This document shows, one piece after another, positions 32,636-40,714 of a stretch of 40,859 bases of DNA (position 1 is its first letter; each line of letters opens with the position of its first letter). The notes under the pieces are model-generated. The model worked only from the letters and a program-made list of their open reading frames with translations. It searched no databases and had not been told where the DNA came from. Origin of the DNA: Candidatus Gemmiger excrementavium (GTDB lineage Bacteria > Bacillota > Clostridia > Oscillospirales > Ruminococcaceae); assembly GCA_019116485.1 (NCBI GenBank), contig DXBO01000011.1:1-40859 (forward strand). Direction: 5' to 3'. Made by a program: the position numbers and the translations under genes.

Positions 32636-33649
32636 GTGGCGGTTCGCATCAGCGTCATCATCCCTGTGTACAACGCTGCGGCTACCCTGCGGGATGCGGT
32701 CACTTCCATCCTGCAACAAAATGTGGACGATTTGGAACTGCTGTTGGTGGACGATGGTTCCACAGACGGCACGGCTTTTGTGTGCCATGAGCTGTCCGCT
32801 TTGGACCCTCGGGTCAAGGTCGTGACCCAGAGAAATGCCGGAATCTGTGCTGCGCGCAACCGGGGACTGAGCGTGGCAACAGGGGAGTACATTGCCTTTT
32901 GTGATGATGACGATGTTTTTTTGCCCGGCGCACTGAAACTTCTTACCAAAGCAGCCGACAAGACGCAGGCTGACGTGGTGCGTGGGGACTACCGGCTGCT
33001 GCGCCAGCAGCCGGACGGCACGTTCCGGGAGCAGGTACATCCGGCAGGGGTCGTTTGCTCCATCGAGCGGGATGGGTATGGTACATTCTTGCAAAACAGC
33101 GGCCCCCAGTTTGTATGGAATGCGCTGTACCGCCGGACGATACTGCAGGATTTGCGTTTTGACGAGCGGTGCCGTTACGGGCTGGAGGATTTCATCTTTA
33201 ATCTGGCAGTCTACGCTGTGACAGACCGGGTCGTGTATCTGCCCAAATGCGTTTACTGCCATTATGAGCGGGCCCAGAGTACTTCCCAGTGCCAGTCCGC
33301 TCAGGCAATGAAAGCCCGGGTCAGAGCGCTGGAACCCTGGATGGCTGCCGAATATCAGGCAGTATGGAACCGTTGCGCGCCGGAGCAGCGTGTCGGGGTG
33401 TGGAATGCCCGCAAGGCAGAAGCCGTCACTTTCTTGATGCACCAGCTGCGGGATGCGAAAGCGCCCGGCGCCCTGCGGCGGTATGCCTGGCATACGCTGC
33501 GCACCGTGCTGGCCGCTTATCCGGGCCAGAAACTTGACTTTTTGGCGGGCGCAGGGCAAAATAAGAAGAAAACAGCCGCGCTGCTGCTCTACCAGCTTCG
33601 ACTGCAGCGCCTGTACGATCTGCTCACCGTAAAACAGAGCATACAATAA
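32636..33649 (+). CDS. GT2 family glycosyltransferase
   Basis: This 337-residue inverting GT-A glycosyltransferase has RISVIIPVYNAAATLRDAV, LLVDDGSTDGT, NAGICAARNRGL and the metal-binding D90-D91-D92-D93. The C-terminal third is helical and basic. I chose GTG 32636 because AAGGTGGAGG at 32621-32630 lies 5 bases upstream; the GTG at 32624 falls inside that ribosome site. The sugar added is unknown. It lies 23 bases after the HAD protein and 13 bases before the SDR gene. Confidence 0.9.
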   Translation: MAVRISVIIPVYNAAATLRDAVTSILQQNVDDLELLLVDDGSTDGTAFVCHELSALDPRVKVVTQRNAGICAARNRGLSVATGEYIAFCDDDDVFLPGALKLLTKAADKTQADVVRGDYRLLRQQPDGTFREQVHPAGVVCSIERDGYGTFLQNSGPQFVWNALYRRTILQDLRFDERCRYGLEDFIFNLAVYAVTDRVVYLPKCVYCHYERAQSTSQCQSAQAMKARVRALEPWMAAEYQAVWNRCAPEQRVGVWNARKAEAVTFLMHQLRDAKAPGALRRYAWHTLRTVLAAYPGQKLDFLAGAGQNKKKTAALLLYQLRLQRLYDLLTVKQSIQ

Positions 33650-33662
33650 GCGAGGAAATGCC

Positions 33663-34502
33663 ATGAAAACGATTTTGGTCACCGGCGCGGCAGGATATAT
33701 TGGCCGCCATGTGGTAAAAAATGCGCTGGATCGCGGGTATCGGGTCATTGCATCGGACTTTGCCTTCAAGGGTGTGGACGAGCGTGCCCAGTTCTGTGAC
33801 GTGCCTATTTTCAGCGGTGACCGGGACATCTACCGGCAGGTGGGCAGCCCGGATATCTGCATCCATCTGGCGTGGCGGGACGGTTTCCGCCACAATTCCC
33901 CGGCACATATGCGGGATCTGTCCAGCCATGTGGTGTTCCTGGAACACCTGGTAGAGGGAGGCTTGCAGTCCCTGAGTGTGATGGGAACCATGCACGAGGT
34001 GGGGTATTGGGAAGGCCCCATCAATGAGAGTACGCCTTGCAAACCTCAGAGCCAATACGGTATTGCCAAGAATGCGCTGCGCCAGAGCCTGATGCTGTCG
34101 ATGGCAGACGGGCCTTGCAAACTGCATTGGCTGCGGGCATACTACATCACCGGTGACGAAGCCCACGGCAGTTCTATCTTTGCCAAGCTGGCCCAGGCGG
34201 AACAGGAAGGGAAAGAAAAGTTTCCCTTTACCAGCGGCAAAAATCTCTATGATTTTATCGATGTGGAAGAATTGGCCAACATGATCGTGGCGGCCAGCGT
34301 ACAGCAGGAGATCAACGGCATCATCAACGTCTGCACCGGTCAGCCGCAATCGCTGGCTGACCGGGTGGAACGGTTCCTGCGGGAAAAGAACTACAAAATC
34401 AAGCTGGAGTACGGTGCATTCCCGGACCGCCCCTATGACAGCCCCGGCACCTGGGGCGATGCCACCAAGATCAACCGAATTCTGGAGAAGGAACGGCTAT
34501 GA
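33663..34502 (+). CDS. NAD(P)-dependent extended SDR (sugar-nucleotide epimerase/reductase type)
   Basis: This 279-residue extended short-chain dehydrogenase has the Rossmann glycine motif GAAGYIG (8-14) and the catalytic pair Y132-x3-K136 in QYGIAK. A GTMHEVGYWEG segment stands where sugar epimerases have their catalytic Ser/Thr. It most resembles enzymes making deoxysugar nucleotides (NDP-sugar 4-epimerases or 4-reductases), which would supply a donor to the neighbouring transferases; the exact reaction is inference. The start is ATG 33663 with GAGGAAA upstream. The stop overlaps the next start (ATGA). Confidence 0.85.
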   Translation: MKTILVTGAAGYIGRHVVKNALDRGYRVIASDFAFKGVDERAQFCDVPIFSGDRDIYRQVGSPDICIHLAWRDGFRHNSPAHMRDLSSHVVFLEHLVEGGLQSLSVMGTMHEVGYWEGPINESTPCKPQSQYGIAKNALRQSLMLSMADGPCKLHWLRAYYITGDEAHGSSIFAKLAQAEQEGKEKFPFTSGKNLYDFIDVEELANMIVAASVQQEINGIINVCTGQPQSLADRVERFLREKNYKIKLEYGAFPDRPYDSPGTWGDATKINRILEKERL

Positions 34503-36439
34503 AACGACTGGGAATCTTCTTCTTTTATGAGAAAAACGGGGACGTGGACCCTTTTATCACCTATTATCTGGCAGACCTTGTCAAAAACCTCTCGGAACTG
34601 GTGGTCGTGTGCAACGGCAAGTTGAGCGAGCAGGGGCGTGAGGCCTTTTCACAATATACCGACCACATCATTGTGCGGGAAAACAAGGGCCTGGATGTGT
34701 GGGCTTACAAGACGGCGCTGGATGCCTACGGCTGGCAGGCGTTGAGCGAATTCGACGAGATCGTCATGACCAATTCCACGCTGATGGGACCGGTGCGCCC
34801 CCTGCAGGAGATGTTTGACGCCATGGCGGAAAAACAGGACCTGGATTTTTGGGGCCTGACCATCCACCACGGCGCCAAGACCAATCCCTTCAAAGGCAAG
34901 CATCTGTATCGGTATCTGCCGGTGCATATCCAGTCCCATTTCATCGTCTACCGCAAGCGCTTTGTGCAGAGCAAAGAGCTGCAGACCTACTGGGATGAAA
35001 TGCCCATGATCGAGAGTTACAACGACTCGGTCCAGCGGTATGAGGCGGTCTTTACCAAACAGTTCGAGGATAAGGGCTTCAAGTGGGATGTCTACGTCAG
35101 AACGGATGATCTGAAAGATTTTACCGATTACCCGTTGCTGGTCTGTCCGGTGCGTCTGCTGCGGGACAAGCACTGCCCGTTGTTCAAGCGCCGCAGCTTT
35201 ATGCATCCCATGGAGGCTTATCTCAACGACACTGCCGGTGAGCCGGTGCAGGAACTGTACGAATATCTGCGGGATGAGACCGACTACCCCATGGATCTGA
35301 TCTGGAAAAACATGATCCGCACCATGCACCCCCATGATTTTACCCGCAACCTGGGGTTGACCCGTATCATCGCGCCCACCGTTCAGGATGCCGTGGCGGC
35401 GGAAAGTGTCTGCTGCGAGCGGCGCATTGCCCTGGCCATGCACCTGTATTTTATGGATATGCTGGACCAGAGCACAGCATTTGCGGCCAAATTCCCCCCG
35501 CAGACGGATGTGTTCATTTCTACCAACAGCGAGGAAAAAAAGCGGCGCATCGAACAGGCGTTTGCTCCTCTTGCGCTGCACAGTGTCACCGTGCTGGTGG
35601 TAGAAAACCGTGGCCGGGATGTGGCTGCTTTCCTGTGCGATTTGGCGCCGCATCTGCGCGGGTATGACTACGCCTGCTTTATGCATGACAAGAAAGCAAT
35701 CCAGACCAAACCCGGCAGCGTGGGGGCCAGCTTCGGCTATGTCTGCAACGAAAACGTCTGTAAAAATGCCGCCCATGTGCGCAACGTTCTCTGCGAATTT
35801 GAGAATGATCCCTATCTGGGTATTCTTTGTCCGCCGTACCCCACGCACGGGCTGTATTTCCTGAACATGTGTTCTGGCGGCTGGGGCCCCAACTTTGAAA
35901 ACACCAAAAAGCTGCTGAAAGAACTGGGGCTCAGTGTGCCTATTTCCGGGGAGGAATCCCCCATTGCGCCTTTTGGCAGTGTGTTCTGGTTCCGCCCCAA
36001 GGCGCTGGCCCCCCTGTTTGACCGGGGGTGGCAGCATGAGGATTTCCCGCCGGAACCGCTGCCCCAGGACGGTACCATCAGCCATGCCATTGAGCGTATC
36101 TATCCCTTTGTGGCCCAGGCGGCGGGGTACTATCCCGCTGTGGTCATGAGCCGGGACTTTGCGGTGCGCCGCAGTGATACCATGCAGGCTTATGCCAACG
36201 GGCTGATCCGCCCGCTGGCCCGGGTCTTCGATTGCACGACCTTCTGGGCAGCTGCTACTGCCGCCACCGCCTTTGCTGCCAAACGGCATCTGTTTGGTGT
36301 GTACGGCCCTTATGCCAACACCCGCCGCCGCCATGCCCGCAACTGGCTGCGGGACAAGTTGCCCGAACCTGCCTACAAGGGCATCATTGCCACCAAACGG
36401 GCGATTTTTGGGCCCCGGCACGGCCCCTATGAGGATTGA
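34499..36439 (+). CDS. RgpF-like rhamnan synthesis protein (two-domain)
   Basis: This 646-residue protein belongs to the RgpF family (PF05045), glycosyltransferase-like proteins of rhamnose-glucose polysaccharide synthesis. The first domain has RENKGLDVWAY (60-70), DEIVMTNSTLMGPV and QDLDFWGLT, then CPLFKRRSFMHPMEAYLN (about residue 225). The second domain has VENRGRDVAAF (368-378) and MHDKK (395-399), the family's second NRGRD and His-Lys block. The C-terminal 70 residues are basic. It is coupled to the SDR by an ATGA overlap and followed after 4 bases by a shorter paralogue. Confidence 0.88.
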   Translation: MKRLGIFFFYEKNGDVDPFITYYLADLVKNLSELVVVCNGKLSEQGREAFSQYTDHIIVRENKGLDVWAYKTALDAYGWQALSEFDEIVMTNSTLMGPVRPLQEMFDAMAEKQDLDFWGLTIHHGAKTNPFKGKHLYRYLPVHIQSHFIVYRKRFVQSKELQTYWDEMPMIESYNDSVQRYEAVFTKQFEDKGFKWDVYVRTDDLKDFTDYPLLVCPVRLLRDKHCPLFKRRSFMHPMEAYLNDTAGEPVQELYEYLRDETDYPMDLIWKNMIRTMHPHDFTRNLGLTRIIAPTVQDAVAAESVCCERRIALAMHLYFMDMLDQSTAFAAKFPPQTDVFISTNSEEKKRRIEQAFAPLALHSVTVLVVENRGRDVAAFLCDLAPHLRGYDYACFMHDKKAIQTKPGSVGASFGYVCNENVCKNAAHVRNVLCEFENDPYLGILCPPYPTHGLYFLNMCSGGWGPNFENTKKLLKELGLSVPISGEESPIAPFGSVFWFRPKALAPLFDRGWQHEDFPPEPLPQDGTISHAIERIYPFVAQAAGYYPAVVMSRDFAVRRSDTMQAYANGLIRPLARVFDCTTFWAAATAATAFAAKRHLFGVYGPYANTRRRHARNWLRDKLPEPAYKGIIATKRAIFGPRHGPYED

Positions 36440-36443
36440 CGGC

Positions 36444-37853
36444 ATGGAACGGCTGTTCATCTACTTTCACTATGATCGGCAGGGCGTGATCGACACGCCC
36501 TGCCGCTTGGCTGTACAGGCGATGCAGCGCTATGGCGAGGTACTCTTCGTCACCAACGGTACGGTAGAAACACCGGACCGCACCTGGGTTGAGGAAAGCG
36601 GTGTTGTGCTGCTGGAGCGGGAAAATACCGGTTTTGATGTGGGGGCCTACCGCCAGGCGTTGTTGACGCGGGGGCGGGAAGAAATCAGCCGTTACGACGA
36701 AGTGGTGCTGATGAACTATACCCTGGCCGGTCCGGTCTGCGACCTGGCGCCGATGTTTGCGGCTATGGAAACGCGGCAGGACTTGGATTTCTGGGGGTTG
36801 ACACGCCACTACGCTATACGCAGCCGGCGGTTCGGCGGGCATGTGCCGGAACACCTGCAGTCCCACTTCCTGGCGCTGCGCAGCCGTCTTCTGCGCAGCG
36901 ATGCTTTCTGGCGGTATTGGTTGGAAATGGAACTGCCTACCAGTTATGAGGAGTCGGTCATCCGGCACGAGACCCGTTTTACTTCCCATTTTGCATCTCT
37001 GGGATTCAGGTGGGACAGTTTTGTGGACACCGGCGAACTGGCGGAGATTTTTGTGAATCCCATCATGGCTTGTCCGCGGGAACTGGTGGCCAACCGAGGG
37101 TGTCCCTTTTTCAAGCGCCGCAGCTTTTTTACGCCCTTTGGGGACGAACTGCGTCGCACCGACGGTACCGCGGCAAGAGAACTGTACGATTACCTGAAAG
37201 GTTGCACCGATTACCCTGTAGAGGAAGTGGTCCGTGCCCTGCTGCGGGACCAGCCTTTGAGCGAATTGGCGCGGAATCTGCATTGGCGGTACGGTCTGTC
37301 TGCGGACATTGCCGTGTCGCCGTCGTTAGAGGGGACGGGTTTGCGGTTATTGCGCTGGACACCGTTTTTGGGCGATCCGGTCACCAGATGGTATTGCCAT
37401 CAGGAAGCTGAGGCGGCACAGATGGTACTGCATCAGGCGATCCAGCTGTTTGCCAAAGAACCGCTGCTGGGGGTGCTGTGCCCTGCGCTGCCGTTGTGGC
37501 CCCGGGCATTACAGGATGTGCGCCGGCAGTGGAACACTGACCGCGACTGGGTACAGCAGAAAACACGGCTGCCGATAAACGATGATCCGCCGCCGGCCCC
37601 GCACGCCGGTTGGGTGCTGGTGCGCACAGCGGCGTTTGCGCAAGGGGTCCCGGAAATTCGGCAAGCGCGGGATGTGTGGCTGCTGCCGCTGCTGGCACAG
37701 AAAAGCGGTTACGCCACCGCCGTGCTGGAGCGCGAAGCCCAGAGGGCTGCGGCTGCCGACGTGCTGGCGCTGTATATGCAGGCTGCCGAAGAACCGGCCA
37801 CCTTGGCCAAACAGCTGGGGCGCCTGGCAAAACACCGCCTGAAGCGGCGATAA
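36444..37853 (+). CDS. RgpF-like paralogue with reduced second domain
   Basis: This 469-residue protein parallels the upstream RgpF-like protein through its first 290 residues (ENTGFDVGAY at 60-69, QDLDFWGLT, HLQSHF, CPFFKRRSFFTPF, ELYDYLKGCTDYPVEE). It then lacks the NRGRD and HDKK motifs of the second domain and keeps only a degenerate remnant (PLLGVLCPALPLW, then GYATAVL). It is therefore likely a duplicate with a single functional transferase-like domain. I chose ATG 36444, which has GAGGAT 7 bases upstream; ATG 36429 has no ribosome site. No frameshift is needed to read it. Confidence 0.8.
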   Translation: MERLFIYFHYDRQGVIDTPCRLAVQAMQRYGEVLFVTNGTVETPDRTWVEESGVVLLERENTGFDVGAYRQALLTRGREEISRYDEVVLMNYTLAGPVCDLAPMFAAMETRQDLDFWGLTRHYAIRSRRFGGHVPEHLQSHFLALRSRLLRSDAFWRYWLEMELPTSYEESVIRHETRFTSHFASLGFRWDSFVDTGELAEIFVNPIMACPRELVANRGCPFFKRRSFFTPFGDELRRTDGTAARELYDYLKGCTDYPVEEVVRALLRDQPLSELARNLHWRYGLSADIAVSPSLEGTGLRLLRWTPFLGDPVTRWYCHQEAEAAQMVLHQAIQLFAKEPLLGVLCPALPLWPRALQDVRRQWNTDRDWVQQKTRLPINDDPPPAPHAGWVLVRTAAFAQGVPEIRQARDVWLLPLLAQKSGYATAVLEREAQRAAAADVLALYMQAAEEPATLAKQLGRLAKHRLKRR

Positions 37854-37855
37854 AA

Positions 37856-37871
37856 GGGGAGAGAGGCTATC
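37856..37871 (+). promoter_or_regulatory. Ribosome site in front of an ATC codon
   Basis: GGGGAGAGAGG at 37856-37866 is a good Shine-Dalgarno but has no ATG, GTG or TTG at the right distance. ATC at 37869-37871 sits where a start should be (7 bases after GGGGAG) and would begin I-K-K-Q-R-L-F-Y. The first canonical start is TTG 37884, 20 bases from the ribosome site. Confidence 0.6.
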
Positions 37872-37883
37872 AAAAAGCAACGG

Positions 37884-38870
37884 TTGTTTTATCTGGACTT
37901 TATCCGCGCGGCGGCGTTGGTTGCCATCCTGGTCATTCATTTCAACGCGACGGTCACTGGTTACTTTACGCTGCCGCACAAGCTGTTCGTCAGTGTGCTG
38001 CCCTTCGGCATCTATTTGGGGGACTTCGGCTCTTCGCTGTTTTTTATGGTTTCGGGGGCGGCGCTGGCGCTGACCGTTCCGAGCGACCAAAGCCCTATGA
38101 CCTTCTATAAAAAACGTGTCCGGGCCATCTATCCGCTGTTTTGGTTGGCCTGGGCGATCTGTTTTTCCATTCGATTTGTCAGCAAGCCCGGATATTACGC
38201 GGGTGCCAAAACCCTTACGCTGCTGCTGACGGTGGCAGGACTTGACAACTTTGCCGTGGCAGCCGGCTGGGTAGGCATGGATTTTGCCTGTGTGGGCGAG
38301 TGGTTCCTGGGCAGTATCCTGTTTATCTACCTGTTGTTTCCGCTTTTGCAGCGCGGGCTGCTGCGCCGTCCGTGGCTGACCTGGGGACTGACGCTTCTGC
38401 TATGTCTGCCCGTACATCTGGCAGGCTGGGACGCGAACCTGGTCGCCATCCATATCCTGGAATTTCTTTTCGGTATGCTTTTTCTGCGCCTGCCGGTCAA
38501 GGCCAAAGTGGTGCTGGCAGTGGTGTGTGCGGCTGCCACGCCGCTGTGCCAGCCTCTGGATGCCAAAATCACCTGCGCTCTGTGCAGTGCGGCGGTGTTT
38601 ACATTGTTGGCCGGTGTTGCCCGTTTTCTGGACCGTCCCTGGCCCCGTGTCATCTGCGCAAAGCTGGCCGCACTGTCCTACGCGGTGTTCCTGGTACACC
38701 ATGTGTTGATCCAGCGTCTGGTAGAAAAGTTCGACCTTGCTGCCCTTTCACGGCGGGATACGGCCCTTCTGTTTCTGGTATATCTGGCTGCCACCTGGGC
38801 GGCGGCGGAAGCACTGCTGGCGCTGCATCACTGGCTGCAAAAGAGATGGGCGGCGTTTCGCCCCGCATAG
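37884..38870 (+). CDS. Membrane acyltransferase (Acyl_transf_3 family)
   Basis: This polytopic membrane protein, about 328 residues with roughly ten hydrophobic segments, belongs to acyltransferase family 3, which O-acetylates or otherwise acylates surface glycans. It opens with FYLDFIRAAALVAILVIHF, where RAAA and the His match the conserved N-terminal R and H of the family. WVGMDFACVGEWFLGSILFIYLLFPLL and FLVHHVLIQ are also family-like. The coordinates start at the first canonical codon, TTG 37884; translation more likely begins 5 codons earlier at ATC 37869, which would add KKQR before the first membrane helix. It is the last gene of the glycan operon and probably decorates its product. Confidence 0.87.
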   Translation: MFYLDFIRAAALVAILVIHFNATVTGYFTLPHKLFVSVLPFGIYLGDFGSSLFFMVSGAALALTVPSDQSPMTFYKKRVRAIYPLFWLAWAICFSIRFVSKPGYYAGAKTLTLLLTVAGLDNFAVAAGWVGMDFACVGEWFLGSILFIYLLFPLLQRGLLRRPWLTWGLTLLLCLPVHLAGWDANLVAIHILEFLFGMLFLRLPVKAKVVLAVVCAAATPLCQPLDAKITCALCSAAVFTLLAGVARFLDRPWPRVICAKLAALSYAVFLVHHVLIQRLVEKFDLAALSRRDTALLFLVYLAATWAAAEALLALHHWLQKRWAAFRPA

Positions 38871-38880
38871 AGTTTTCTTT

Positions 38881-38908
38881 CCCGCCGTTTTGCGGCGGGG
38901 ATTTTTTT
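38881..38908 (+). terminator. Rho-independent terminator of the glycan operon
   Basis: A perfect 7-bp GC stem (CCCGCCG at 38881-38887 with CGGCGGG at 38893-38899), loop TTTTG, is followed by GATTTTTTT. It begins 10 bases after the acyltransferase stop. Confidence 0.9.
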
Positions 38909-38928
38909 GCCCTGATTTTCCGGCACCT

Positions 38929-38967
38929 CTGTACAAAAAACGGCAGGTACGGTATAATGTGTATAAT
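38929..38967 (+). promoter_or_regulatory. Promoter for hprK with two -10 boxes
   Basis: Two exact TATAAT boxes lie at 38953-38958 and 38962-38967. CTGTAC at 38929-38934 is an acceptable -35 for the first with 18-base spacing; the second has no good -35. The gene starts about 30 bases downstream. Confidence 0.7.
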
Positions 38968-38998
38968 CTGACTTTACACAGGAAAGGGGCGTTTGTTC

Positions 38999-39931
38999 GT
39001 GTCTGATTTTTCAGTCTCTTTAGCAAAACTGGCGGAGGAAGCCAACCTGACCGTCGCCTATACCCCTTGTGAACTGGACAAGATCAAAGTCACCGCCACC
39101 GAGGTCTACCGCCCCGGTATTCTTCTGGCGGGGTATTACGAAAATTTCGACAATACCCGCGTCCAGATCATCGGCCTGACCGAGATGTCCTATCTGGAAG
39201 AGCTGTCTACCACCCTGCGGGATATGCGGCTGGAAAAGCTCTTTTCTTTTCAGCCGCCGGCTGTGATCATCACCCGGGACATGCAGCCGCTGTCTGAGAT
39301 GATGCAGTATGCCAAGCAGTATTCCGTGCCCATTCTGATGTCCGCCGAGATGACCTCGGCGCTGATGGGGGTGCTTATCACAACGCTGAACAAAGAATTG
39401 GCTCCCCGCATCACCCGCCATGGTGTGCTGGTGGAAGTCTACGGTGAGGGTATCCTGATCCTGGGCGATTCCGGCGTGGGCAAGAGCGAGACCGCCATCG
39501 AACTGGTCAAGCGAGGTCATCGCCTGATTGCCGATGACGCGGTGGAATTGCGGCGTGTGTCCAACCGAAGCATCCTGGGCACGGCACCTGCCAATATCCG
39601 CCATTTCATTGAACTGCGGGGCATTGGCATCATCAACGTGGCCCATGTGTTTGGCATCGGCTCGGTGCGCAGCAGCGTGGAGGTTGAGATGGTGGTCCAG
39701 CTGGAACCCTGGGACCGCACCAAAAACTATGACCGGACCGGCCTGGATACCGAATATTATGACATACTGGGCGTACAGGTGCCCAGCATGCTGATTCCTG
39801 TAATGCCGGGGCGTAATCTGGCCGTGATCCTGGAGACGGCGGCCATCAATAACCGCACCAAGGAGATGGGCTACAACGCCGCCAAAGAACTGCTGGCGCA
39901 GCTGGGCCTGCAGGATGATATTTCCCTGTGA
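38999..39931 (+). CDS. hprK: HPr kinase/phosphorylase
   Basis: HprK phosphorylates HPr on Ser46 and reverses this, the central sensor of carbon catabolite repression in Firmicutes. The 310 residues include the catalytic His141 in RHGVLVEVYG, the P-loop GDSGVGKS (156-163), the RLIADDAVE motif and the family signature IELRGIGIINVAHVFG followed by SVR. The last part (LAVILETAAINNRTKEMGYNAA) is the conserved C-terminal helix region. I chose GTG 38999, with AAGGGG 9 bases upstream; TTG 38993 is a less well-placed alternative. HPr itself is not in the window. Confidence 0.96.
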   Translation: MSDFSVSLAKLAEEANLTVAYTPCELDKIKVTATEVYRPGILLAGYYENFDNTRVQIIGLTEMSYLEELSTTLRDMRLEKLFSFQPPAVIITRDMQPLSEMMQYAKQYSVPILMSAEMTSALMGVLITTLNKELAPRITRHGVLVEVYGEGILILGDSGVGKSETAIELVKRGHRLIADDAVELRRVSNRSILGTAPANIRHFIELRGIGIINVAHVFGIGSVRSSVEVEMVVQLEPWDRTKNYDRTGLDTEYYDILGVQVPSMLIPVMPGRNLAVILETAAINNRTKEMGYNAAKELLAQLGLQDDISL

Positions 39932-39964
39932 GATACTTTGAATGAAAAGAGAGAATCCGATTCC

Positions 39965-40714
39965 ATGCAAGTGATTGCAGACCTTCATACCCACACCCTG
40001 TGCGCGTCCCATGCGTATCAGACGGTGAATGAAATGGCCGCCGCTGCCAAAGCGGCGGGATATTGTGCGTTGGCGGTGACCGACCACGCCCCGGCCATGC
40101 CGGATACAGCCCACAGCTGGCATTTTGCCAACTGGCGCGCCATGCCTCGCACTGTGGCCGGTGTGGCCATGTTGTATGGCGCTGAAGCCAATGTTATGGA
40201 CACCAAAGGAGGGCTGGACCTGCCCCAAAGCCAGCTGGAACAGATGGACTGGGTGGTGGCATCCATCCACAGCCCCTGTCTGCCGGGTTTGCTGACCCGT
40301 AAGGAAGCCAACCGCATCTGGCTGCATATCGCAGAAAATCCCTATGTGGACTGCATCGGTCATTCAGAGCAGGAAAACTACCGCTACGATTACGACGTGG
40401 TGACAAAGGCCTTTGCCCAAAACCACAAGGTGGTGGAACTCAATGCCGGGTCTTTCGCCGTGCGGCAAGACGGCATTCCCAACATGCGCGCCCTGCTGAC
40501 CGCCTGCCTGGAAAACGGCTGCCGCATCGCTGTGGACAGCGACGCACACAGCGACTGGAAACTGCAGACCTCACTGCCGCCGCTGTTTGCCATGCTGGAA
40601 GAGCTTTCTTTCCCGCAGGAACTTATCGTCAATGCCACACGGGAAAATCTGGTACAGGAACTGAAATTGCACGGCAAGCGCTGTGCAGATGAAATAGGAG
40701 GCATCATATTATGA
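39965..40714 (+). CDS. PHP-domain phosphoesterase (YcdX-like)
   Basis: This 249-residue PHP-domain protein resembles YcdX-type phosphatases that bind three metals. Metal ligands are seen in DLHTH (D6, H8, H10), VTDHA, the Glu of YGAEANV, ASIHS, CIGHSE and VDSDAHSDW. The substrate is unknown. I chose ATG 39965 (GAGAGA upstream) rather than TTG 39938 because the PHP domain begins MQVIADLHTH. It is 33 bases after hprK and its stop overlaps the ROK start (ATGA), so all three genes are probably one transcript. Confidence 0.88.
   Translation: MQVIADLHTHTLCASHAYQTVNEMAAAAKAAGYCALAVTDHAPAMPDTAHSWHFANWRAMPRTVAGVAMLYGAEANVMDTKGGLDLPQSQLEQMDWVVASIHSPCLPGLLTRKEANRIWLHIAENPYVDCIGHSEQENYRYDYDVVTKAFAQNHKVVELNAGSFAVRQDGIPNMRALLTACLENGCRIAVDSDAHSDWKLQTSLPPLFAMLEELSFPQELIVNATRENLVQELKLHGKRCADEIGGIIL

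Noticed and set aside
36273-36443. Longer N-terminus of the second RgpF-like protein overlapping the first
   Set aside because: The extra residues are a shadow of the upstream gene; homology between the two paralogues begins at MERLFIYF/MKRLGIFF, at ATG 36444.
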